In this document: positions 47,977 to 57,043 of the stretch, one piece after another
How positions within the stretch are numbered: position 1 is the stretch's first letter
Layout: every line of letters begins with the position of its first letter
From: Leifsonia sp. PS1209
GTDB taxonomy: Bacteria > Actinomycetota > Actinomycetes > Actinomycetales > Microbacteriaceae
Direction of reading: 5' to 3'
Assembly (NCBI RefSeq): GCF_012317045.1
Contig: NZ_CP051154.1
Coordinates: forward strand, 186,001-250,000
DNA length: 64,000 nucleotides
The notes under the pieces: generated by a model
Database searches by the model: none
What the model was told of the DNA's origin: nothing
The model's input: the letters and a program-made list of their open reading frames with translations, nothing else
Position numbers and translations under genes: made by a program

Positions 47977-49729
47977 ACCCCTCACCAGACCCGCACCCAC
48001 GGGAAACCCCGCCACCGACTACTCCATCGCACTCCTCACCGGGCTCGTCCGCGCCGGCGTCCGCGACCTGATCGTCAGCCCGGGCTCGCGCTCGCAGGCC
48101 CTCGCGCTCGTCGCCGCCGAACTCGAACGCTCCGGCTCCGCCCGGCTCCACGTGCGCATCGACGAGCGCGTGTCCGGATTCCTGGCGCTCGGCCTCGCAC
48201 GTGAAGGCGGGGCACCCGCCGTCGTCATCACCACCAGCGGCACCGCAACGGCCAACCTGCATCCGGCCGTCCTCGAAGCGCACGAATCCGGCATCCCGAT
48301 GATCGTGCTCACCGCCGACCGGCCGGACGAACTGCGCGGGATCCGCGCCAACCAGACCACCCAGCAGGACGGCCTCTACGACGTGGCCGTGCGCTCCACG
48401 CGCGACATCCCCGCGCCGGACGGCGCAGCCGGCGAACTCGATGCCGCCGCCGCGATCGCGCTCGCCGCCGTGCGCGAGGCGGTCGGGGCCGACAGCGGAG
48501 ACCCCGGCCCGGTGCACCTCAACGTCGCGTTCCGCGAGCCACTGTCGGTGGCGGTCCCCGAGCTGGGACGGATCGAGACCGGCGAGCATCCCGCACCAGC
48601 AGGGCCGGATGCGCTCGGCCGCGAGACCATCGAGCTCGCCGACGGGCCCCGCACCGTCGTGATCGCGGGAGCGGACGCCGGACCGGACGCGGAGGAGTTC
48701 GCCCGCGCATCCGGAGCACCACTGCTCGCAGAGGTGTCGAGCGGGTCGCGGTTCGGGCCGAACCTCGTCGTCGCATACCGGGAACTGCTGCAGGAGGACA
48801 CGTTCGGCGGGCGCGTCGAGCGCGCTGTCATCTTCGGGCATCCGACGCTCAGCCGCGAGGTTCCCGCCCTGCTCACCCGCGCCGACGTCGAGGTGATCGT
48901 CGTGGCACCGCGCGGGAAGCAGGCGTACAACCCCGGCCATCGGGCGCGGATCGTCGGGCGCGTGCTGCCGGCAGCATCCGTCGATCTGCGTTCGCCGGAG
49001 GTGCGCGCCTGGGTGGGCAGCTGGGTGTTCGGCAGCCGGCGGCTCATCGAGGCGGCGGAGCAGGCGGCCGACCCGGCCGCGACGGCGCCCGACGTCGACA
49101 AGGCGCGCTCATACGACCGCGCCGACGCGCTCGCCTTCGCGAAAGCGGAACTCGCTGCAGTGCGCGCACCCATCACGCGGCCGCTGCTGGCCGAGGCGCT
49201 GTGGCGCTACACCTGGCCGCACGACCGGCTGCTGTTCGGCGCATCCCGGTTGGTGCGGGATGCGGACCGCATCGTGCCGGGGAAGAAGCTGCGCGTGCAC
49301 GCCAACCGCGGACTCGCCGGGATCGACGGCACCGTCGCCACAGCTATCGGCATCGCCCTGGAAAGCCAGGTGGCGGCGGAGGCGGCAGGAGCGCCCTCCG
49401 GCGTGACCCGCGTGCTGCTCGGCGACATCACCCTGCTGCACGACGTCGGCTCGCTACTGTTCGGCGACGGCGAGCGGCGACCGCACCTGCAGGTGATCGT
49501 CGGCAACGACGGCGGCGGGACCATCTTCGACGGACTCGAGGTGGCGTCGAGCGCCCCCGCGAACGCGTTCGACCGCGTGCTGTACACGCCGCAGAAGATC
49601 GACCTGGCGCTGCTGGCGCAGGCGTACGGGTGGGCGTACAGCGTCGTGCGGACGAAGGGCGAACTCGACCAGGCCCTGTCCGCACCGCCCGCCGGCGTGA
49701 GCATCGTCGAGGTGCCGCTGGGGCGGTGA
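47930..49729 (+). CDS. menD: SEPHCHC synthase
   Basis: Thiamine-diphosphate enzyme that adds 2-oxoglutarate-derived succinic semialdehyde to isochorismate, the first committed menaquinone step. 599 residues. VRDLIVSPGSRSQALAL, HVRIDERVSGFLALGLA and TTSGTATANLHPAVLEA are the MenD signatures; the ThDP-binding motif is around GDITLLHDVGSLL and NDGGGTIFDGLE. The ATG at 47930 lies in the previous gene. Isochorismate synthase (menF) is not in the window. Confidence 0.96.
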   Translation: MTTDQTTTKPAAGMGEPLTRPAPTGNPATDYSIALLTGLVRAGVRDLIVSPGSRSQALALVAAELERSGSARLHVRIDERVSGFLALGLAREGGAPAVVITTSGTATANLHPAVLEAHESGIPMIVLTADRPDELRGIRANQTTQQDGLYDVAVRSTRDIPAPDGAAGELDAAAAIALAAVREAVGADSGDPGPVHLNVAFREPLSVAVPELGRIETGEHPAPAGPDALGRETIELADGPRTVVIAGADAGPDAEEFARASGAPLLAEVSSGSRFGPNLVVAYRELLQEDTFGGRVERAVIFGHPTLSREVPALLTRADVEVIVVAPRGKQAYNPGHRARIVGRVLPAASVDLRSPEVRAWVGSWVFGSRRLIEAAEQAADPAATAPDVDKARSYDRADALAFAKAELAAVRAPITRPLLAEALWRYTWPHDRLLFGASRLVRDADRIVPGKKLRVHANRGLAGIDGTVATAIGIALESQVAAEAAGAPSGVTRVLLGDITLLHDVGSLLFGDGERRPHLQVIVGNDGGGTIFDGLEVASSAPANAFDRVLYTPQKIDLALLAQAYGWAYSVVRTKGELDQALSAPPAGVSIVEVPLGR

Positions 49730-49866
49730 CGTGGGGCGCGGGCGCGGTTCGGGCCGCTCGATCCGGGCGCGCGCCCTCGCGACGGAATGCACAACCCACC
49801 GCCGCACCACGTGCCCGGGTTTTGGAGGCCGTCGACAACGAAAGTGAGCGGGCGTTGGCGCTTGGC

Positions 49867-49872
49867 TAGCAT
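49867..49872 (+). promoter_or_regulatory. Leaderless -10 for the thioesterase gene
   Basis: TAGCAT, six bases before the GTG at 49879; supports GTG over the ATG six bases downstream. Confidence 0.45.
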
Positions 49873-49878
49873 CGTCGG

Positions 49879-50430
49879 GTGCACATGATCTTTCGGACGA
49901 TGCTTCATGCTCTGATCTCGCGGTTCGGCGCCCGGCTGGGGCACTGGGATGTTGCCCGCACCCGGTTCCGTGTGCTGCCGACCGACCTCGACATTCTGAA
50001 GCACATGAACAACGGTGTGTATCTGTCGATCGCGGACATCGGGCGGTTCGACCTGCTGACGCGGAGCGGGGTGTGGGCGATCTTCAAAGAGCGCGGCTGG
50101 TATCCGGTGGTCGCGTCGGAGACCATCTCGTTCCGGAAGTCGCTGGAACTGTGGCAGCCGTTCGTGGTGGAGTCGCGCATCCTGGGGTTCGACGAACGGG
50201 CCGTGTATGTGGAGCAGCGGTTCACGGTGAACGGCGAGATCTACACGCAGGCGTTCATCCGGGGGCGGTTCCTGAAGCGCAGCGGCGGGATCGTGACCAA
50301 CGACGAGCTGCTGGATGCGGTGGGCGTCGCACCCTCCGACGTGTCTGTGCCTGAGTGGCTGGTGCAGTGGGGCGCGGATGCGGCGCTCCCGTCGACGAAG
50401 GCGGAAGCGCCGAGCGTCTGGGCCGAGTGA
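49879..50430 (+). CDS. Hot-dog fold acyl-CoA thioesterase
   Basis: 183 residues with the 4-hydroxybenzoyl-CoA-thioesterase-type opening VLPTDLDILKHMNNGVYLSIADIGRFDLL, then SFRKSLELWQPFVVESRILGFDERAVYVEQRF. The Asp-Leu-Asp and Asn-Asn-Gly positions match the substrate-binding helix of the family. It resembles the THEM6-like subgroup. Because it follows menD by 149 bases, a role as the DHNA-CoA thioesterase missing from the cluster (MenI function) is worth considering; the family is too broad to conclude. Confidence 0.85.
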   Translation: MHMIFRTMLHALISRFGARLGHWDVARTRFRVLPTDLDILKHMNNGVYLSIADIGRFDLLTRSGVWAIFKERGWYPVVASETISFRKSLELWQPFVVESRILGFDERAVYVEQRFTVNGEIYTQAFIRGRFLKRSGGIVTNDELLDAVGVAPSDVSVPEWLVQWGADAALPSTKAEAPSVWAE

Positions 50431-50512
50431 GCCGGGCGGCCCGGGCGGAAGCCGGGCGGCCCGAGCGGCCCATGCGGGGCCATGCGGCCCGTTCGCGCTA
50501 GGTGCGCTGAAC

Positions 50513-50568
50513 GAGTCCGAACCTGTACACGCGGCGGTACGGCGTGTCGCGTGAACAGGTTCGGACTC
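50513..50568. terminator. Long palindrome at a convergent junction (thioesterase / oxidase)
   Basis: Arms of 20 bases, 50513-50532 and 50549-50568, pair with one mismatch; GAGTCCGAACCTGT and ACAGGTTCGGACTC pair exactly. The loop is 16 bases. The right arm ends five bases before the oxidase stop codon. No T-tract. Same layout as the 4807-4877 palindrome but a different sequence. Confidence 0.65.
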
Positions 50569-50573
50569 GATTA

Positions 50574-51971
50574 TCAGGGGGTCGGGGCGGAGGCCGGAGC
50601 CGGGGTGGGGCCGAAGGCGAAGACGCCGCGAGGATCCCAGGTGGCGCGGGCGGCGGCGAGGCGGTCGAAGATCGCAAGGGGCCAAGTGTGCTCGAACGCC
50701 ACCTCGTCGCTGAGTCCGGCGGACCAGTTCACGTTGGTGATCGTGGAGACGTGACCGGCGAGGGCGGCCGTCACGGCTGCGGCGCGGGCGGGCGCGAGTT
50801 CGGCGAAGGTGGCCGGGTTCGCCGCGAGGGTCGACACCGTGTACCTGCTGTCCCGGCCGCCGACGGCTGAGCCGCCCGGCACATCCCGAGCTGTCGCTCC
50901 GCCGAGCTGGCGGATCTCGAGCGCGAGGAACGGTGAGTCCGTTCCGGGGCCGGCCGCCGCCATCAGGGCGTCTGCCGCATCCCGGTCGAACGTGTCGAGC
51001 ATCAGGCCGCGGATCCAGCTCGGCGCCCCCTGCTCCGGATCGTTGTGGATCGTGGCGACCGCGGTGGTGGGCATCTCGGCGACGACGTCGAGGTAGACCG
51101 GGGCGGCGGCGCGCATCGGGGCGAACAGCTTCTCGCCCTCCGCGGCGTCGCCGGGGTACGCGAAGCGCACGCTGAGCACGGAGCGGCCACGGAGTGGGGG
51201 AGGAGGGCCCTCCATGTCCGGGATCTGCAGGAAGACCACCGAGGTGGTCGCCTCCTCGGACAGCGCGGATGACCAGTCCACCCAGGCCTGGAACGCCGGG
51301 ACGATGGCGTCGCCCTCGAAGAAGACGCTGCCGCCGTACAGGGTGCGCAGCGGAACCAGTTCGAGCGTCATCTCGGTGACGACGCCGAGGCCGCCCTTGC
51401 CGCCGCGGAGGGCCCAGAACAGTTCCGGGTTGGTCTCCGCGTCGGCGACGACCGTCTCTCCGTCGGCCGTGACCACGCGGAAGCCGCGCACCCAGTCCGA
51501 CGTGAAGCCGTGGCTCCTGGCGAGCGGTCCGACGCCGCCGCCGAGCGTGTATCCGACGGCGCCGACGCTGGTGGACGAACCGGTGACCGGCGCGAGTCCG
51601 TGCTCCGCCGTCGCCACGATCACCGGCGCCCAGCGCACGCCGGCGCCGAGGACCGCGAGCCGCGCATCCGGATCGATGGCGATGGTGTCGAGCGCACGCG
51701 TGGAGATGATCATGCCGCCGACGATCGGGGTCTCCGAGCCGTGACCGGTTGCCTGCAGCCGCACCGGGATGCCGGCGTCGCGCGCGAAGCGGACGGCCTC
51801 GGCGACGTCGTTCTCGTCGGTGACGGCGACCACGATGTCCGGATCGTGGACGACCACCGGGTTGAAGCACGCGACCTCGGCCGCGAGCCCCTCTTCTCCC
51901 CGGAGGTAGACAGTTCCTGCGATGGCGCCGCGGAGTGCCGCGACGGCATCGTCGTTGATTTCGATTCCCAT
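50574..51971 (-). CDS. FAD-binding oxidoreductase, berberine-bridge type
   Basis: 465-residue FAD-linked oxidase. The PP-loop region is VVAVTDENDVAEAVRFARDAGIPVRLQATGHGS, where His is the usual covalent FAD anchor; the second conserved segment is VTGSSTSVGAVGYTLGGGVGPLARSHGF. The Cys of bicovalent members is replaced by Val or Gly in this segment, so single covalent attachment is expected. The C-terminal BBE segment (NVNWSAGLSDEVAFEHTW...RLAAARATWDPRGVF) is present. Substrate unknown; sugars or alkaloid-like alcohols are typical. The ATG follows TACATT by six bases. Confidence 0.88.
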   Translation of the reverse strand: MGIEINDDAVAALRGAIAGTVYLRGEEGLAAEVACFNPVVVHDPDIVVAVTDENDVAEAVRFARDAGIPVRLQATGHGSETPIVGGMIISTRALDTIAIDPDARLAVLGAGVRWAPVIVATAEHGLAPVTGSSTSVGAVGYTLGGGVGPLARSHGFTSDWVRGFRVVTADGETVVADAETNPELFWALRGGKGGLGVVTEMTLELVPLRTLYGGSVFFEGDAIVPAFQAWVDWSSALSEEATTSVVFLQIPDMEGPPPPLRGRSVLSVRFAYPGDAAEGEKLFAPMRAAAPVYLDVVAEMPTTAVATIHNDPEQGAPSWIRGLMLDTFDRDAADALMAAAGPGTDSPFLALEIRQLGGATARDVPGGSAVGGRDSRYTVSTLAANPATFAELAPARAAAVTAALAGHVSTITNVNWSAGLSDEVAFEHTWPLAIFDRLAAARATWDPRGVFAFGPTPAPASAPTP

Positions 51972-51977
51972 GACGTG

Positions 51978-52041
51978 AATGTATGGGAGACCGCCGACAG
52001 AAGGAATCACAGCCGATATCGTCAGCGGGCTGACGTAGCAT
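51978..52041. promoter_or_regulatory. Divergent leaderless promoters, oxidase / glycosylase
   Basis: Minus-strand TACATT (51978-51983) and plus-strand TAGCAT (52036-52041), each six bases from its start codon. The 52 bases between contain no long palindrome. Confidence 0.5.
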
Positions 52042-52047
52042 TCCTGC

Positions 52048-53004
52048 ATGAGCACCGCCCTTCCGACAGCGCCGGCCGCCGCAGGTGGCGCTGTCGAGAC
52101 GGTGTACCGTCCAGCGTCGCCGGTGGATGTGCGGAGCACGCTCTCCGTCCTCGGCCGCGGCCCGCACGACCCCACGACCAGGTGGGATGCGGGAGGCGTG
52201 TGGCGCACATTCCGCACGCCGGTCGGGGCGGCGACCGTGCGCATCCGGTATCCCGGGGCGGACGGGAGCGTCCGCGCGACGGCCTGGGGGCCGGGTGCCG
52301 AGTGGGCGATCCACGCCGTGCCCGCGCTGCTCGGCCGCGACGACGACTGGGATGGCCTGGACGTGAGCGGCACGCCTCTGCTGCACGACAGCCGGCGACG
52401 CAATTCCGGGATGCGGCTGTCCAGCACCAACCGGCTGATCGAAGCGCTGCTGCCCGCCATCATCGAACAGCGCGTGACCAGCCTGGAGGCGTACCGCTCG
52501 TGGGCGAGGCTGCTCCGGTGGTTCGGCGAGGTCGCGCCGGGGCCGGCGCCGGACGGGATGCGCGTCGTTCCGACCGTGATCCAGTGGCGGGGCATCCCGT
52601 CGTGGGACTGGCACCGCGCGGGAGTCGACCCCGGAAGGGCTCGCACGGCGCAGGCGGCGCTCGCCGTCGCCGCGTCCCTCGAACGCGCTGTCGAGCGGGC
52701 CGAGACGCGGGATGCGGCCGCCCGCGCTCTGCAGACCATCCCGGGCATCGGCCCGTGGACGGCGGCGGAGACTCTGCAGCGGGCGACGGGCGACCCGGAC
52801 ATCGTCAGCGTCGGCGACTATCACCTCGCGCACTACGTGGGCGAGGCGCTCACCGGGCAGCGCGTCGACGACGAGGGGATGCTCGAACTGCTCGCCCCGT
52901 GGGCGGGACACCGTCAGAGGGTCATCCGGCTCATCCTGGCCAGCGGGCACCGGTTCGAGCGGCGCGGCCCGCGCATCACGCTGCAGGACCACCGCTGGCA
53001 TTGA
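52048..53004 (+). CDS. DNA-3-methyladenine glycosylase II-like (AlkA family, HhH-GPD)
   Basis: Base-excision repair enzyme, 318 residues. The helix-hairpin-helix LQTIPGIGPWTAAETLQRATGD is followed by the catalytic Asp in VSVGDYHLAHYV, the HhH-GPD pattern of AlkA. No iron-sulfur Cys cluster is seen, fitting AlkA rather than Nth. The N-terminal half is less conserved. It converges with the SRPBCC gene after 13 bases. Confidence 0.88.
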   Translation: MSTALPTAPAAAGGAVETVYRPASPVDVRSTLSVLGRGPHDPTTRWDAGGVWRTFRTPVGAATVRIRYPGADGSVRATAWGPGAEWAIHAVPALLGRDDDWDGLDVSGTPLLHDSRRRNSGMRLSSTNRLIEALLPAIIEQRVTSLEAYRSWARLLRWFGEVAPGPAPDGMRVVPTVIQWRGIPSWDWHRAGVDPGRARTAQAALAVAASLERAVERAETRDAAARALQTIPGIGPWTAAETLQRATGDPDIVSVGDYHLAHYVGEALTGQRVDDEGMLELLAPWAGHRQRVIRLILASGHRFERRGPRITLQDHRWH

Positions 53005-53017
53005 CCGCAGGACTGCG

Positions 53018-53584
53018 TTAGCCGTCCGTGCCGTTCGCCCTGTCCACCGCGTGCAGGGTCGCCTGCTCGGCCTTGATGTCGTGGTCGAGCTCCCTGCACA
53101 GGTTCTCGTAGTGCTCCAGCATCGCCGGGTCGTAGTCGTTCCAGTCCGGCATCGGCTTGCCGGTGCGGGCCGCGAGCAGGCGGTCCAGGTAGTAGTCCCA
53201 GCTCACGCCGATGTCCGCCTCCTCCCTCAACGACCGGAGGCGCTGGCCGAGGGTCACGGTCGTGTGACCGCTGGCCTCGGTGAGGTGCACGTACACCCGC
53301 CGCGACGTGTTCGACGGCCCGATGTCGGCGGCGAAACGGTGCGGGGCGTCGCATTCCAGGATGGTGACGTTCTCCCAGTCGGCGTCGTCACCCGCCGCGT
53401 TCATCCGGAACCGGGCTGCGCCGGTGGACGGTGTTCCGGTGAGTTGCCCGATCCACTCGCTGAGGCGCGGAGATCGGGAGAAATACGACCAGACATCCTC
53501 GATCGGCGCCTTGAAGATCCTGTCCAGGACCACGTAGACCCCGTCGTCTTTGCGAACGAGTCGACCCGTTGGTTGCGGCATCAT
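53018..53584 (-). CDS. SRPBCC/AHSA1-like protein
   Basis: 188-residue START-like lipid- or ligand-binding domain. The opening LDRIFKAPIEDVWSYFSRSPRLSEWIGQL and the late TVTLGQRLRSLREEADIGVSWDYYLDRLLAA are typical of the activator-of-Hsp90-like SRPBCC group. GGGAGG lies seven bases before the ATG at 53584, so it is leadered. No ligand can be inferred. Confidence 0.87.
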   Translation of the reverse strand: MMPQPTGRLVRKDDGVYVVLDRIFKAPIEDVWSYFSRSPRLSEWIGQLTGTPSTGAARFRMNAAGDDADWENVTILECDAPHRFAADIGPSNTSRRVYVHLTEASGHTTVTLGQRLRSLREEADIGVSWDYYLDRLLAARTGKPMPDWNDYDPAMLEHYENLCRELDHDIKAEQATLHAVDRANGTDG

Positions 53585-53687
53585 GGTGCACCTCCCGCTG
53601 AATCCTCACACTAGTCACGTTGTGCCGTTTCCGGCAGTGCGTGCGGTGTGAGTCCTCACACGTCGAGGCGCGCTGGCGCGGCGGGTG

Positions 53688-55334
<1,647 letters not shown>

Positions 55335-55341
55335 GCGTCTG

Positions 55342-55347
55342 AGCCTA
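55342..55347 (-). promoter_or_regulatory. Leaderless -10 for the phytoene-desaturase-like gene
   Basis: Minus-strand TAGGCT, seven bases before the ATG at 55334. Confidence 0.45.
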
Positions 55348-55473
55348 TTCGGACGGCCGATCCGGCTTCAACGCGGGGTGTCATCGGGTCAGGACAACCG
55401 GGCCGGGTTGCGCTCCGGACAGCGATGATAGTACCGTCTAATCTTAGAAATTCAATATTTAACAGAAGCGGAG

Positions 55474-55857
55474 GTGTTGAGGAACGTGCTGGTCTTGATA
55501 GTCGGAGCGGCTCTCTTCGGTGTAGCTGGTGCTGCTTTCAGCGTTGTGCACGCCTCCATTCGGAGAGGCCTGCCGCGGAATCGTTCGCTCGGGATCAAGA
55601 CTCGCGCGACGTTGGCTTCGGATGAGGCTTGGCGTGCCGGGCACGATGCCGCTAGGCCGTGGCTCAGGAGCTCTGCATTGACTGCGTACACAGCGAGCGT
55701 CGTGTGCGGAGCTGTGGCACTCATTTCACAGAGTCCCTCGGAGGGCGTTGTCGCCCTGGTCATGGTGTCGGGTTTCGCTGCGCTCATCACAGTCCTGATC
55801 TGCGCGGGCGTGATTGCCGACAGGGCTGCAAGAAGTGCCTCAACGCCTTCACCTTGA
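55474..55857 (+). CDS. SdpI/YhfL-family membrane protein
   Basis: About 127 residues with three hydrophobic helices and the SdpI/YhfL signature GIKTRATLASDEAWRAGHDAARPW after the first. In B. subtilis SdpI is the immunity protein against a killing factor, but most family members have no known role. No toxin gene is adjacent. The start is uncertain: GTG 55474, TTG 55477 and GTG 55486 all fit, with GGAGG at 55470-55474. The upstream 40 bases and the gene itself are visibly more AT-rich than its neighbours. Confidence 0.8.
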   Translation: MLRNVLVLIVGAALFGVAGAAFSVVHASIRRGLPRNRSLGIKTRATLASDEAWRAGHDAARPWLRSSALTAYTASVVCGAVALISQSPSEGVVALVMVSGFAALITVLICAGVIADRAARSASTPSP

Positions 55858-55998
55858 ACAGAAACATAGAAGCAAAGGAACGACACTCGGACCGGACACT
55901 GGCTGCTCCGCCTTCGCCTGACCTCCGAGCGCACTGAAGCACTCAGGCGATGCAGTACCGGAGATGGCGCTCCCCACGCGTCTGAACCCCGTCGGCTG

Positions 55999-56892
55999 TC
56001 AGGACGGCACGGCGCGGGCGAGGGCGTCGCGGCACGCGACCACGCCTGGCCGCTCGGCCGACGAGCGCCTGGCCGAGGTGAAGACGGTGCGTCGCGGAGA
56101 GCCGGGAAGGTCGATCAGGCGGACGCTCGGGGCGTCGCCCGCCCACACCAGATCCGGGAGGATGCCGACCGCGTTCCCGGAACGGATCAGGCGGATGTGC
56201 GCGATGAGGTCGGCCGTCTCGTAGCGCACATCCGGCTCGAAACCGGCGGCGCGGCACAGCTGCACCGCCCACGTGCGCGCAGCAGTTCCCTGCGGCTCCA
56301 TCACCCAGGGGAGGGAGGCGGCGCCGGCGAGGCTCTCGGTGGCGACCCGCGCATCCGGGTCGGCGCTGCTCGCCAGGTGGATGGCGTCCGTCGCGAGCTC
56401 GACGCGGTCGAGGTCGGCTCGGAGACCACGGGTGCTGCCGGGGTATTGCTCGGCGATGACGAGGTCGAAGTCGCGGGCGGAGACCTCGAAGAGGCCCTGC
56501 TCCGGCTCGCGCTCGGTGACCTCGACCCGGAGTTCCGGGTACTCGGCGGCCAGTGTGGAGAGGGCGTGCGGGAGGATGGCGTGCGCCGCGGACTGGAAGA
56601 CGGCGACGCGCACGACCCCGGCCACCGTGGTGAGGGATGCGGTGAGCTCGGCCTCCGCGCGGTCGAGCAGGTCGAGGATCTCCGCGGTGTGCCGCACCAG
56701 GATCTCCGCCTGGGCGGTGAGCTGGACGCGGCGGCCGGCCTTGGCGAGGAGGGTGACGCCGGACTCCTTCTCCAGGGCGGAGAGCTGCTGGGAAACCGAG
56801 GACGGAGAGTAGGAGAGCGCCTCGGCGACGCCGGTGACGGTGCCGCGCACCTTGAGTTCCTGGAGCAGGCGGAGTTTGCGCACGTCGAGCAT
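55999..56892 (-). CDS. LysR-family transcriptional regulator
   Basis: 297 residues. N-terminal winged helix (KLRLLQELKVRGTVTGVAEALSYSPSSVSQQLSALEKESGV) and a periplasmic-binding-like effector domain (VRVAVFQSAAHAILPHAL...). It is divergent from putA with 151 bases between starts and a perfect 18-bp palindrome at 56915-56932. It is therefore the likely proline-responsive regulator of putA, although it could also be an ArgP-like regulator of amino acid export. A GAAGG site precedes the ATG. Confidence 0.92.
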   Translation of the reverse strand: MLDVRKLRLLQELKVRGTVTGVAEALSYSPSSVSQQLSALEKESGVTLLAKAGRRVQLTAQAEILVRHTAEILDLLDRAEAELTASLTTVAGVVRVAVFQSAAHAILPHALSTLAAEYPELRVEVTEREPEQGLFEVSARDFDLVIAEQYPGSTRGLRADLDRVELATDAIHLASSADPDARVATESLAGAASLPWVMEPQGTAARTWAVQLCRAAGFEPDVRYETADLIAHIRLIRSGNAVGILPDLVWAGDAPSVRLIDLPGSPRRTVFTSARRSSAERPGVVACRDALARAVPS

Positions 56893-56914
56893 CCGGTGCC
56901 TTCATTCGGTTCAG

Positions 56915-56932
56915 TCGAACGATATCGTTCGA
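56915..56932. promoter_or_regulatory. Perfect 18-bp palindrome, LysR operator candidate
   Basis: TCGAACGATATCGTTCGA, 23 bases before the LysR ATG and 112 before putA. It contains the LysR-type T-N11-A arrangement and a related CATTCG half-site at 56936-56941. Probably autoregulatory and putA control. Confidence 0.65.
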
Positions 56933-57043
56933 AAACATTCGCTTTTCCTGATGATACTTGGGCCGCACACTGTTTCCACAGGGGTCACTTCTGCACAGAT
57001 TTCACGGGCCTCAGCGATCACCCGAGCAGCGAGGAATACAGTC

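Noticed and set aside
49207..53001. A 1264-codon minus-strand frame
   Set aside because: It runs antisense over menD, the thioesterase and the AlkA gene, is composed of Arg/Gly/Pro/Ala monotony, and lacks a start context.
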